In this document: in pieces, positions 39,901-52,184 of the stretch
Layout: each line of letters starts with the position of its first letter
Position numbering within the stretch: the first letter of the stretch is position 1
Assembly: GCA_035048485.1 (NCBI GenBank)
Contig: CM068585.1
Coordinates: forward strand, 52,034,550 to 52,098,549
Reading direction: 5' to 3'
Length of the DNA: 64,000 nt
Origin: Pteria penguin
Lineage: Eukaryota; Mollusca; Bivalvia; Pterioida; Pteriidae
The notes under the pieces: generated by a model
The model's input: the letters and a program-made list of their open reading frames with translations, nothing else
Databases searched by the model: none
Told to the model about the DNA's origin: nothing
Program-made: the position numbers and the translations under genes

Positions 39901-41591
39901 TTGTGCAATCCAAAATGACCGAAAAAGTGAGCCACAGAGTCTGTCTAAGGACATAGTTCTGCTCACGGGAGATGCTCCTTAGTTTATGAGTGATTTACAA
40001 TATTTCATGACTGACGAAAAGCACTGAAAAATAGACTTATGATACTCTCCGGAACTAACACTCCATCAGCATTGACACGGCCTAGTCGTTATGATAAATA
40101 TTTCATATATAAAGATATATACGAGTTATAATTTTGTGCACTACATCAGTATCAAAATTAAGTTGTTGTACATTAAGAATTACTTAAAACATTTCTTTAC
40201 GAAAACAGAATTAATGCGTTTATGCTTCCTTATCAGTTCTTCAGCAGCTGTGAAAAAATATTCATCTTCAATTTATTGACTTGAAATAGTGGAAATGGCA
40301 ATAAAGTGTAAACTGTGCTATACAGATTATAAATAGAAAGTCTAAAAATACGCACTTCGTGTTTCTTGTTTGTTATCACTTTATACGTGTATGTAAATAC
40401 TTAAAAATAATAAAAATCTACAGTCACGGCACTGAAGCACATGAGGAATTTTCCGGTCAAATATTGACTCTGACACATAGGATGATAAGTGTATGTGTAA
40501 TTTAATTTAAATCGCTGTAAATGTCGGAGATGGCATTCATTTACATCGACCTCGAATTATTTTAGACTGTTTGGTTTCGTCGAGATAATTGATGTTAGCA
40601 GACTACATGAATACTGTATATGTGTTTAACAGACATTTATTACTTTGCTTAGTCAATAATATTCTTGTAATATCGAGTTAAACATATTTATGATGACCTA
40701 AATTATGTTTGAAATCAGAAATGTCTTTAAATGATTAGGCGACAATGACCATAACTTCGGTGAAATAAAGCATGTATTTAGATGTCCATGTGGTATGATG
40801 GATAAAAGCAACCTAAAGAACAAACCATATATATATATAGTTAACAAGGCACCCTATATTTCACTTATATTCGTTCCCCGTCTGGGACTCGAACCCACGA
40901 CCTATGGTACCGAATCACGTAGCTGTCATGCATCCGACCCTCTAACCGACTGAGCTACCCGAGCTCTATTTGTGGCACTTCTATGTAAGATACGCATAGT
41001 GCAGGATTTTATGAAACCATGCTGACGTTCATTGTACATAAAACTAAAAAAGCATGAATTCCTTTGGAATTTTGTTAAACTAATAAATATAATGCATCAA
41101 CACAAATGAAAATTCTTGTATTAATAATGTCCTTAGTTGGCTGGTAGATGCTTTATCGTATTACTTACATGTAGGAAATTTAAAGAAATATGGTAACTTT
41201 TTTTCCTGAAATGAAATTCATTCCTCCTAGTGAAATAAGCAACACACTTGATTGGATATAAATATTGCATTATTAAACGCGTCTTTAAATCACCAACACA
41301 CGTTATTCCGTAATTTTATAATTAGATATTATACTAAATACAAAGCTGGACTCAAATTAGTCTATTGGGTGGAAAATTCACTTACTTCCCTCTTCCAAAA
41401 ACATAGGTAAGGCACAAAACTCTATTTGCTTGCCGTGTATTGAAATCCCACAGTGATATTCCAAATATTCACATGAAAACACAGATTCTCTCTCCCTCCA
41501 TGAAAGTTCATCCCGTGGGCATGGTGAAAAATGGAACGTTTGACTTAGCATAATTACACAGATTATCTTTATGCAGTACCTCCTGGTTAAC
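33770..41591 (-). CDS. Gene 2: type I receptor-like protein with YEEI-type tail (duplication copy A)
   Basis: Minus-strand exons: 41591-41386 and 39752-39648 (Cys-rich ectodomain), possibly 39283-39239, then 38821-38682 (Ser/Thr-rich stalk), 34988-34932 and 34595-34529 (one membrane helix split over two exons) and 33980-33770 (tail, TAA stop). Phases agree throughout the last four exons. A phase-1-to-phase-2 exon is needed between the ectodomain and stalk; 39239-39283 fits but has a weak donor (GTATTC). Landmarks: SPCPRDELSW, FSCEYLEYHC, CNYEGCP, ELYK, helix core FLLILLSVC, tail MYMEEIEGEYEEIHG and PYNHLE. An AATAAA lies about 80 bp after the stop (33689-33694). The first exon with the start codon was not found. 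Probable role: surface receptor signalling through SH2 proteins (inferred). Confidence 0.64.
34529..34988 (-). CDS. Gene 2 exons: membrane helix split over two small exons
   Basis: Exon 34988-34932 (57 bp, phase 1 in and out) encodes STSSRDRNHGITLILIVC. Exon 34595-34529 (67 bp, phase 1 to 2) encodes SVVFLLILLSVC and basic IRIKR. Joined, they form one hydrophobic segment of about 28 residues. Both exons recur with identical lengths in gene 3. Confidence 0.72.
38682..38821 (-). CDS. Gene 2 exon: Ser/Thr-rich stalk with GC donor
   Basis: Begins after tgtttag with SSFMTPVW, is rich in Ser and Thr, and ends TTG-AAT-G before GCAAGT. The frame is open, and the same exon, phase and GC donor recur in gene 3 at 63518-63660. 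The GC-AG intron is inferred from this conservation. Confidence 0.6.
39648..39752 (-). CDS. Gene 2 exon: second Cys-rich segment
   Basis: Acceptor atatttgcag, donor GTAAGA, phase 1 on both sides. Reads NCPLFDITGD, then KCNYEGCP and TNELYK. It aligns by landmarks with gene 1 exon 16601-16732. Confidence 0.62.
40866..40980 (-). mobile_element. tRNA-like SINE head
   Basis: Complement reads CGGGTAGCTCAGTCGGTTAG (A box) and GTGGGTTCGAGTCCCAGACG (B box), but the spacing is too long and the anticodon arm does not fold cleanly, so it is a SINE head and not a tRNA gene. Confidence 0.65.
41386..41591 (-). CDS. Gene 2 exon: leader and first Cys-rich segment
   Basis: Acceptor tttcattag, donor GTAAGTG. 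A hydrophobic stretch (IKIICVIML) precedes SPCPRDELSW, FSCEY, a YHC motif and EFCALP. It ends in phase 1, like its counterpart in gene 1. An in-frame ATG inside the hydrophobic stretch could be an alternative start. Confidence 0.62.
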
Positions 41592-42519
41592 CTAATGAAA
41601 CATATCATTGTCAATATAAAACGTATGCGACTCCTCAGCAATATTATAAAAAGCGTCTGGCATTAAAAATATGATAACAATTAATGCACTTCCTCATATT
41701 GTGCGGATATTATTGTTAAAATCATGTATTTCAATTGCCATCGTTATGTATGTAATAGGTACGAACAGGAAATATATTGGCAATTATTAAGCTATACACA
41801 ATACAAGAACGGGACTTATATGTGTAAAATTTGATTAGTTTACATCTGATTTCACAGTGTTGTCTTTGATGACCTACCATAGTAAAACGGAATATGTGTT
41901 TCTTGTGTTTATTTTCAACAGGTTTTATGCCATTATTGTGGATCCCTGGGTATAATACAAAATAATAAATAAGAAAAAACCTTTAGTAAAACCAACAAAA
42001 ATCACAAATATTCTATAAATTTAACAATTCGTTTACAAATTAACAACAATAACAAAATTACAGATAATGCTTACAACTATTAAGTCCGAAAAGGTGTAAG
42101 AAGGTAGCAATTCCAGAACGATGAAGTCCGTCCAGTGTATAATTTCACAGTTCAATAAATCTAATTTAAACAGTCTGTAAACACGATAAATCCCCAGTAT
42201 ATACGTAGAGAGGTAATGCAATGCAGTGCTACCAAAATGCCAGAGTCCTTAAATATATTTCATAGTTTCTAGATATGTGTATTTTCTACGATGTTCTAGT
42301 GATTTCCATTATAGAAACATCTAGATTCAAAAGAACTTTCACGAACATTCACAAATTATTATGGAAATAAACAAGTTATATAACATACAATTACAGAATT
42401 TTGTAGTTCTTAATAGAACATTCCATAATATAAGGAAACAAAAACAAAATATGACCCTCATAACAGACTTTCCTCTGGGGCATTGCGTTCGTCTATGACG
42501 AGCCTTGTCTCAACTTCGG

Positions 42520-42582
42520 CAGATGAGATAAGGTCCTGAGTTTTGTTCCTTCTGACTGTTAGTCGGGACTCCGATAGAATAT
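42520..42582 (+). mobile_element. Short Naiad 3' UTR fragment
   Basis: AAGGTCCTGAG, then CTTCTGACTGTTAGTCGGGACTCC, matches the SECIS 3' arm and adjoining 3' UTR of other copies, in plus orientation. Confidence 0.55.
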
Positions 42583-42624
42583 AAAGCTAAAATGTGAAAA
42601 ATCAGTATATCAATTAAATATAAA

Positions 42625-42910
42625 ACATATAAACCTTTTAATTTTGTGCACCAGATGTGCATTTCGACAACATATGTCTTTTCAGTGATGCTCGTGGCCG
42701 AATGGTTGGAATTCATATATTATATAAGTAATAAAGAGCAGTATTAAAACCAAAATGACCGAAAACTGAGCCAACGAATCAATCAAAAAGCTAAGGACAG
42801 AGCTATGCATGAGAGGGATGCCCCTTAGATTTGGAATGATTTACGTAATTTCATGACGGAAAATATCAAGTATATATTTCATGTCAGTACAAAAGCACTG
42901 AAAAGTAGAC
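42625..42910 (+). repeat. Dispersed 280-bp repeat family, copy
   Basis: GTGCACCAGATGTGCATTTC to CATGTCAGTACAAAAGCACT. A partial copy at 39890-40060 carries GACCGAAAAAGTGAGCCA. Confidence 0.75.
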
Positions 42911-42999
42911 CGTTAGTACAAAAGCACCGAGTGGTGCCCTAGAGGACTATAAAAATGAGGACTATAAAAATATCTATTTCAATTTTGTTTTTATCTATT

Positions 43000-44760
43000 T
43001 TTGTTTTTGCATTAAAATGGCATAGTTCAAAGTAAGTCAAAAACGAATAAATATAATCATTCGGACAGGAATCCAAAACAGCAACACTTCCGCATACATC
43101 ATTCTATGTTATTTGTTGGTTTTACTTTGTATTAGCATGTGTTTTCTTAACTGCATATATTTACAATGAAATTATAGAAAACATCCATTGATGACAAAAA
43201 AGTAAAGAAAAGAAATAATCTGTACCTGGATATCAAAGAAATAAGTATTCCATCCTTCAAAAATCCGAAAATAAATAATCAGACTCGGCCAAATTTGTCC
43301 GACTCCCCCTCCCTTTACCCTTTCAGAATCAAAAGGCAGTCATCTAAGTTGTCTTACCTCAATAGAATGGAACCGAAAACACCGAAAGATTCGAAATAAT
43401 AAAATGTAGAAAGCAATGCTTGCTTTCAGAAAATATCCATGCATATATAGCTTCTGACCAGATGAAATCAGCACGTACCAGAATTGACTAAAGTTGTTCA
43501 AATAACGATCAGTTTACCATAAAATGTTTAGCAATATTCTGACGGCTTCGGTATTCAAACTTTTTTTCCGAATTTGTCTTTGCTATTATCAGGACACGTA
43601 TCGAACAGCATGTGTCCCCATACCTACGGTGTATAAACGAATCATTGACGTGTTTGTCGGTCGAAATTTGAGACATAGAAGTACTTTCAATTTAACATTA
43701 ATTCTATGAATAATATAATCAATATGTTATCCCCTATTTCATATTTCTTATTCAAAGTAAGACCTAACTGTTTGTGATCCGGCAACTGGAAGAACAGGTA
43801 TCTGAAAAAAAAAAAAAAACCATAATAAGGCTAGATGGGGTTTAGGCTTTCTTGAAATAGGTAGACAGCCGGTTTTGTTAGGAGTGAACTTGACGAACCA
43901 TTGATTCCATCACATATATACGTTTTGTAGATAGTGTTGTGGTACTGTAGTATCGGGGTATTTGCATTTAGCGGTTTCATCAGCAAACATTTATTTTTTC
44001 TTTTTTTTTTTTTTTTTTTTTTTTTGCATTTGATATCGTTGACAATATCATTAATAAATATTGAGAAGAGAGAATCTGGTTCTGATTCTTGGTATAAACG
44101 AACGCTGACTTCTACTATGTTGACTCTTCCCCGTTAATTTTAATTATTGTTCTTTTCAGAAAGATAACTTCCCTTCCTTTTAAATATGTTTCCATTATTA
44201 CCCATTTTTTATTTTGTGAACAAAAAAAACCGAACAAACAAAACATAAACAAACCCAACCTTTTATTTCATTTTCAGTCGAAAGCCTTACAGATACCGAT
44301 ACAATCACATCAAATTCCTTTTTCATCGTCCAGGGTTCCAGATAATTCCTGTTATATATACATGTAAATGTATATCAATAGTACAGTCACCTTCCTGAAA
44401 CTGCGACTGATCTTTGTTTAGAGGATTATTTAGAATTGTGGATATCTTTGATATACACATTATTCAAATATCTCAAGAGTAATATGAAGAGAAGTTGAGA
44501 TATAATTTTAAAAGTTTTGGGGGTACTCAAATAAACGCCTGGCAATACATTAGCTTGTTTTAATGGATATCTTTTTGTGCCATTGATACATTAAACAATA
44601 TACTCAGTAGACGTTCTTATGTCATCGCAACCTCCCTTCAGCAGTCTAGGGCTATATAAATCAGAACCTTCAGTTTTTGATCCATTAATAGTTTTAAGGA
44701 TGTTAATAGAAAGACCTTTATCCTTGTTTCTCGTTAAATTTGGATTTGATTAATTGATTA
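43000..44760. other. No gene recognised
   Basis: AT-rich; poly-A and poly-T runs at 43805 and 44000. The frames at 43524 and 43934 carry no motif. Confidence 0.4.
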
Positions 44761-44765
44761 TTATT

Positions 44766-45018
44766 TTACATGACTCCACGATTATTTCCCGTATATGGTG
44801 ACGGCAACTGCCTGATGCATTGCACACAAATTTAGACTTTTGCAACGGACTCACCTGAAGCAATGAGTGATCTTTTACGTGCCCCGACAATTGTTACACG
44901 GGACCTCAGTTTTTACTGTCCCAGCCGAAAGACAACACCGGTGTGCCCAGGGCGGGAATCGAACCAGGGACCTCCGTGTCACGAACCAAGCACCTTATCA
45001 AGAAGGCCACACCGGCTT
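44766..45018 (-). mobile_element. tRNA-derived SINE, same family as 11405
   Basis: The complement of the 11405 SINE: ACACCGGTGTGCCCAGGGC, CTCAGTTTTTACTGTC and ATTTCCCGTATATGGTGAC recur in reverse. A and B boxes recognisable but mutated. Confidence 0.85.
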
Positions 45019-45019
45019 A

Positions 45020-45815
45020 ATTTGGATTCGATGTGAGGGGGGGGGGAGGAACTGAGAAGCCCTCCCCCCTAAAAAAACCCCCAAAAACCAAAGGAAAAAA
45101 ATGAGAAGAAAAACAAAACAAACAAAAAAAGGAGGGGGAATTATTTAATTCAGCTTTTTCTTTGCCATCAGGCACGGCGCTCTAGTTATCTGAAAACATA
45201 GATTTAAGTATTTTTGTTATACTGAAAAACTTTGGTATTTGTTTTTACCAAATCCCACCACCCGCTAAGAAGAATAACAGTTTTGTTGCATAAACTTAAA
45301 AATCTAGACCAGTAATTAAACGACTTATCTTTCTTGTCTCTAGATCTCATTCTCCCTCTACTATTCATATTTCATGAATTTCAGTAGTTCTCTGGGGTAG
45401 ATATTTTTATGGTTATTAGGTTTTAACGCACATGTTTATATGCTATTTCAAGTGTTTGAGATGAAATGTTTCACACTATTATCAATACGGTCTGAAGGCA
45501 CTATTATTCTATTTCAATCAATTTCAGATAGGTCTCTTTCATACTTCTCGCAGTTGCCTTTGTCATATCACCGTGTTTTTCTTTTACATTCAGTATTAAT
45601 CATGCTACTGTAATTAGAGAGTGGTAGGGTATGTTGATTTCTAAGAAGAGTTCCATAGCCTCATTCTAATATAAAATATCCTCATTATTGGTCGGCTATT
45701 GATCAACAAATGTAGGTGAGTTTTCAGAATACGATAATGCTTTATGAGCTGGTGAAAATTATTACAGATATTTTTCATTTTGGTGACTTAACGAGTTTCT
45801 GTAAAATAGCTTGTA
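45020..45815. other. No gene recognised
   Basis: Follows a SINE; A-rich to 45135, then unremarkable AT-rich DNA. Confidence 0.4.
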
Positions 45816-45980
<165 letters not shown>

Positions 45981-45981
45981 A

Positions 45982-47103
<1,122 letters not shown>

Positions 47104-48432
47104 ATCTTGTATCCAGTGCTTGTTCAGTAGATAGCACGTTCAGTTAGGTTCTATAAATCACGGTTAGGAGGTATGTAAATAGTCACATTAAGTTGTTGCC
47201 TTTTATTAGTAGTTGCGTCTGTCCAAGTACATTTTAAGCCATAAGGTTTCAAGGTCACAACGGCGTTTAAAATTTCACACAGGTTTACCTTACACCCCCA
47301 TACAGGACGTTTCATATTTGGGGGGGGGGGGTTATCGGGTGGGTGGGGGTTGTATAGTGAATTTAAACTTTCTGGTAAAGTATCCTCGTGTTCAGTATTT
47401 TGATTGACTGCTTTCAGTGAAACAAAGAATATTACATACTTGTAAGTTGTAAGTTGTATATCAATTTTGCATGTAAAGCTGCATTTAGAAATTTGATACA
47501 AAAAATGTGCTCGTGTAGGGTAATGTAATGAAACTTTGTATAAGAAATATTTATATCCTCAAAAAAGAGTCCAGGCAACCCAACAATAATACCAAACAAT
47601 GAAATGTAAGAAAATATATATGACTCGTATCAAAGCACATCGATTTGACACAGTAAACATTCATACCTATTTATACATATACATGCATATGACAATTCTA
47701 TCGTGATAGAATGATGAGTGCAATTTTAATCATGCAGATATATATATATATATATGAAAACAGCGTTTGTACAAAATATGAAAAAGGGAAGAAAATAGGG
47801 AAGGAGAAGATAGGAGATACGACCTCCCATGAGGATAAATTCAGTTAATTGACATGGAATTTAGATAAATTGGCATAGTTGTATTTATATATTGTGTAGC
47901 ATTGGATGTGAACTAAAACATTACTGTCGGCACATGTCGAATTCTGTCTGATTAGTTTGTTATTCTCGTGATTGAAAGAAAAAAGAGGAGTTACTGGCTC
48001 AGTTATGTGGCAGTAGTCACAATGGAGCTATACAATACATGAATATATATAATATACTAGAACATATAACACATTACAAAAATATTTGATTGTAGTGCAA
48101 TTACGATACCGACTTAGGACGGTCATTTAATTTGACAAAAGCCAAACAAATGGTGTGGTTTACGGGCCCACCTCCCCACTCACCGTAACAGCAGAACAAT
48201 CAAAGGACGTACATTAAAAAATTTATAAACAATCCTCCATGTAAAGAACAAGGGTCAACAGGTATCGCATATTGAGAGGTCATCAAAATATAAACACGTA
48301 AGGTATTGTAAAACACATAATGGTATAAAAATATATGCGACATCAACATGATAAACCGTGCTCTGCCAGTCTAAAAGCGAGCTAAGACCCTAGATCTTTA
48401 GGAGTCCCCACTAACAGTCAGAGGGGACGAGG

Positions 48433-48480
48433 TTCAGGACCATGTCTCCTCTGAAAGAGGTTTGGACAAAGGCCGTCATA
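48433..48480 (-). promoter_or_regulatory. Candidate SECIS element, Naiad copy 1
   Basis: Minus strand: ATGAC, a helix of about 10 bp with mismatches (GGCCTTTGTC against GACATGGTCC), an unpaired CAAA on the 5' side, a mini-hairpin CCTCT-TTC-AGAGG, then TGAA. This matches the form-2 SECIS layout: UGA/GA quartet, helix, AA platform, extra small stem. SECIS elements direct selenocysteine insertion at UGA in eukaryotes. The UGA of the core is in frame as the ORF's stop. Confidence 0.7.
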
Positions 48481-51400
48481 TAGTCCCCACCGCCCTGTTA
48501 GTCAGCGTGCAACGTTCAAGTAAAAGTCTGCATAAGGCCGTGGAGGGGCCAAATACAAAACCTATAGTCTTTTTGATGATCTAAATATGATATTGTCTAT
48601 TTAGAAGACGTTTGACTATTTTATTACATGATAAAATAACGTTATCGGAGCCTTTTACTTTCCTTAGTGTATATACGAGAAATTCCATTGGATACATACT
48701 GTTGAAAAGAAATATTTTCAAATTTAGATAGAAGTTCTGAATAAGATCTGAAGAATTTGCCGAATGTTTTTCTTAGCTTGTGATATCTGTAACCCTGAGT
48801 TAAAAGTTTAGTGGTTATTTTTAAATTCCGTTTACGAAAGTCCAAAACATCGGTGCAGCCTCTGACAAATCGAACTAATTGAGATATATAGATACCAAAT
48901 GATGGGAGTCGAGGGACATCGCCATCTAAGTAAGGGAAATTTACAATAGGAAATCTAAAATCCTCACGTTTATCATAAGTATTAGTATATATTAGGTGGT
49001 TGATAATTTTGATGTTTAAATCTAAGAAAGGTGTAGATTTATCTCAAGTATTAGCTTTATTCAATGTGAGATCTGGTGGATATATTTCTGATATAAATTG
49101 TCCAAATTCAGGGTTGTCGATAACCAAAATGTCATCCAGATATCTGCAAGTATTACTAAATTTGTCAATGAGGTCAAAACGTTTTGATTTTTGAATAGAA
49201 ACCATAAAATTCCAACTATTTGTTGATGTATCTTGCCATCAAATTGCACAAAAATATTATTCATGAGAAAATCTAGTGCTTTACATAATTCCTTGCAAGT
49301 CCAGTATTTTAATGAATTATATTGTTTGTTGGAAAAGAATCCGGAGTTATTGGAAGTACATATGTACGTTTTAGATTCTCTGTGAAAACACCATTGTATA
49401 AGAGACAGCAACTTGCTTTTAATCAAATTATGAGGCAGAGATGTATAAAGTGTAGAAAAATCAAATGTAGAAATTTGAGTCGCTTTGAAATTTAGCGAAA
49501 GAAGTTTGTCTATAACTTCATGAGAATTTTTAATCGACCAAAAGTAATTGATGTTACTATTATGAAATGCGACATCACAATATTTGATAATATGATCTTT
49601 TATAGCAGTTAGAGCAGACGTAATATGCTTCGATAGTATTGTAGTAGAACAGTGGCTAGGATTAGATATGAAACGTGATTTATATGGACTTTTATGTAGT
49701 TTTGGGAGCCAATATATGGTTGATAGATCAGATTTATCAGTTTTAATTTTGAAGTCGGACATGGTCATGAGGTGATCGTGCAAGGTGCTGTCTCTTGATT
49801 AAGGGCTTTCAACATACGTATGAGTGGAGTTTAATTCGTTTTTAAGTACTTCAATATAATATAGTTTTCAAACAACTATTATGTATTATGGTATTACCTG
49901 CTTTATCAGCAGGAAGAAAGACATATTTAGCATGTAAGTCAGCTATCCTCTTTTTATTAGAATTTGCCGTCAATGTATTAGGCTGTTGAAATAAATGCGG
50001 ATTTTCCGTAAAGTTCTTAATACGGATATCGACAATTCTTAAAATATCGTATTTCCAATCATTAAGAGCATGAACCTTTACCTGTTCTTTTTTACACCAA
50101 CGTTTACAATATGTAGTTAAAGCATCTTCTATAACGTCACGGCATTTATTGAAATCTATCCTGGATGGTAACCTATATTTAGGTCCTTTTCAAAAAAAGT
50201 GTGCGCAATTTCTTGTTCGAAATAGAGTTTAGGTCACCAGTAATAACATGACCTGCCGGTTTATAAACATATTTAGAATTTACACAAGAACACGACAAAG
50301 GAATAGAGTCTGACACATCAGGGTTAGATGGGACTTTATTATAATTTAAAATAAGATTTCTTATGGGCTTTTTGTACTGGTAACAAATAAGTGGAGGTTC
50401 TAAATTCTCAAAATATTGGGGGATTTTAGATGTGACTCTATGATCACGGAAAATATTAGAAATGTTAAGTAGGTCGAAGCCTTTATTTATAAATTTAATT
50501 CTGAGAAATTGCTGCTTGGATGGAAGAGACGGAATACGAGGAAAGTGTTTATTATATGAAAATAAAATAATCAAATTGAGTTTATATCAATCAGAATTGC
50601 GTAAACTTAGAAGATCAGCTTCGTCTAGGATAGGTTTCAATTTATTTACCGGAATAGAGGATAGTGCATGCAAAAGTTCGTGACGGCCATTATTTTTTGC
50701 GATAAATAGAAGATCGTTTAATGACCTATTTAAACGATTACGTTTTCTTATGTTTCGATTACGGCGACGACCATGTGACCTACGTTTTCTAATAGTTTTA
50801 TGTCTTAATGTAAAAATATTAATCTTATTCTGACGAGAAGAAATACTACCTTGTCGATATATTTGGTCGTTGAGACCGAGAGGGTATGTAGTTGTTTAAT
50901 CTAGTAGAGCTCGGTTTCCAAAAGTCGTTTTTTAACATCTGATTTCGTATCACCTGGTAATTTAGAGATATTTTCTACTGGAGTTATTTTCACATTGTTA
51001 ATATTATGTTGGTATTTATTAAAGTGGTTATAAAGAAAATTCTGAATTATTACGAATTTTATAGGAATGATTCCGAAAACGTTATTTCAAAGTTTGAGAA
51101 GTTTCCCCGACATATTGAGCCCCACATCCTCTAGCTTCTCAAGTGATGACATATATAACATTGGCAGTATTTCAATCTATGTCTTTGTCTAATTTGGTGT
51201 TAAATGTATTTCCATTAACCGAAGATTCAATATTGGACTTGCAGCTTAAATGATGGGAAGTAAGACATTTCTTGGCGTTGCACTTATTAATCTTAGAATA
51301 CCCTCTGCGTATAGAATTGGCAGTTCTGTAAGAATTTATAGGTGTGAATGTTTTTGAAAATGAGATAGAACGTTTAATAGGGAAACTGCTTTTAAGTGGA

Positions 51401-51591
51401 GAAATATGAACTTTAGTGGTGCCAAATAATTTTCTACAAGAAATACCAGGTATATGAAGAGTGGACACAGAGGGCAATCTAAGTGGTGTGATTATAACTT
51501 TAGGAGATTTGTATTTTAATTTTATTATATTTGAAGCCATTTTAATGAAAAGGGGGGATAAGGATGTACAAACCCAGGGGAAAGCCTCCAC
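48476..51591 (-). pseudogene. Naiad polyprotein remnant (GIY-YIG endonuclease + reverse transcriptase) with in-frame TGA codons
   Basis: Open stretches: 51591-51172 (N-terminal part), 50574-50179 (linker with CSC), 49783-49061 (RT fingers and palm) and 48845-48642 (C-terminal region); the C-terminal frame resumes near 48655 and ends ...NRAVGTI-TGA. In the endonuclease, TGA at 51172-51174 and at 51139-51141 flank NTANVIYVIT, where PLE relatives carry Cys. A third in-frame TGA is at 50587-50589. The enzyme family primes reverse transcription at a nick made by the GIY-YIG nuclease. The TGAs may encode selenocysteine; the TAA, TAG and frameshifts are ordinary decay. Confidence 0.82.
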
Positions 51592-52184
51592 ACAACCAAG
51601 TCAGTAACGATTGGGTGAATAATAACACTTGAAACACCCAGACACGGGGAACCTTTTTACAGGCTCCACACTGCATCTGAGAAAAACAGAGTGCAATTCA
51701 AACCACTTGCAGTTACATTGGTTTTGTTGTATTGGGAATGATTCTGGAGAAGTCTTTTGCATATAAGCAGTATTTACAAGCTGTAGGGAAGTGTTGCCTT
51801 TGACGGCACTGGCCGGAATATAATGTCATTACCACGATAATAAAAATATAAAAGTGTAAAAGGATTTGTAAATAGTACTGGTATAAAATTAGGTGGAGAT
51901 TTCATTATTTTGATACAGATTAATAATATCACATGATATACGATATAGGCCTGTATAACAACTGGAATTACACTGGCATCTTATCAAAACACCCTGGATC
52001 GAATGATCTAGCAAAAATTAACCAGCGAAAAAGTCGTGTGAAAGCGAGTCACGACTGTAATAAATGCATCGTTTGCAAACAACAGGAACACGTTACTTAA
52101 TTTAGACCTTTCGCCGACAAAAGATTTGTATTGGTTTGACAAGGTTGACGAGGTTAAGTAGAGGATGCTTCTAGTCTTGATGAT

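Larger units (their letters stand above)
47977..51680 (-). mobile_element. Naiad-type Penelope-like retroelement, near full length but defective
   Basis: On the minus strand, in order: a Cys-rich lead (about 51590-51175), a GIY-YIG core (VIY... and YVGET, 51170-51090), a linker with Arg-rich stretch, a CSC motif followed by YVYKPAGHVITGDL (about 50300-50220), KGPKYR, then RT motifs YWLPKLHKSPYKSRFIS, FDFSTLYTSLP, RYLDD (about 49131-49146) and the C-terminal region to a TGA at 48476-48478. A GIY-YIG domain placed before the RT with a CxC linker is the published hallmark of Naiad/Chlamys PLEs. The copy is dead: TAA at 51082, a TAG, several frameshifts, and loss of the segment between QIVGI and the residues before RYLDD. 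Its 3' end, CTCCTCTTTTTTC, recurs in other copies. Confidence 0.88.

Noticed and set aside
40866..40980. Functional tRNA gene
   Set aside because: A and B boxes are present but the arm lengths and stems do not fit a cloverleaf.
44867..45055. Frame with GGNRTRDLRVTNQAP
   Set aside because: Same SINE family read in the other orientation.
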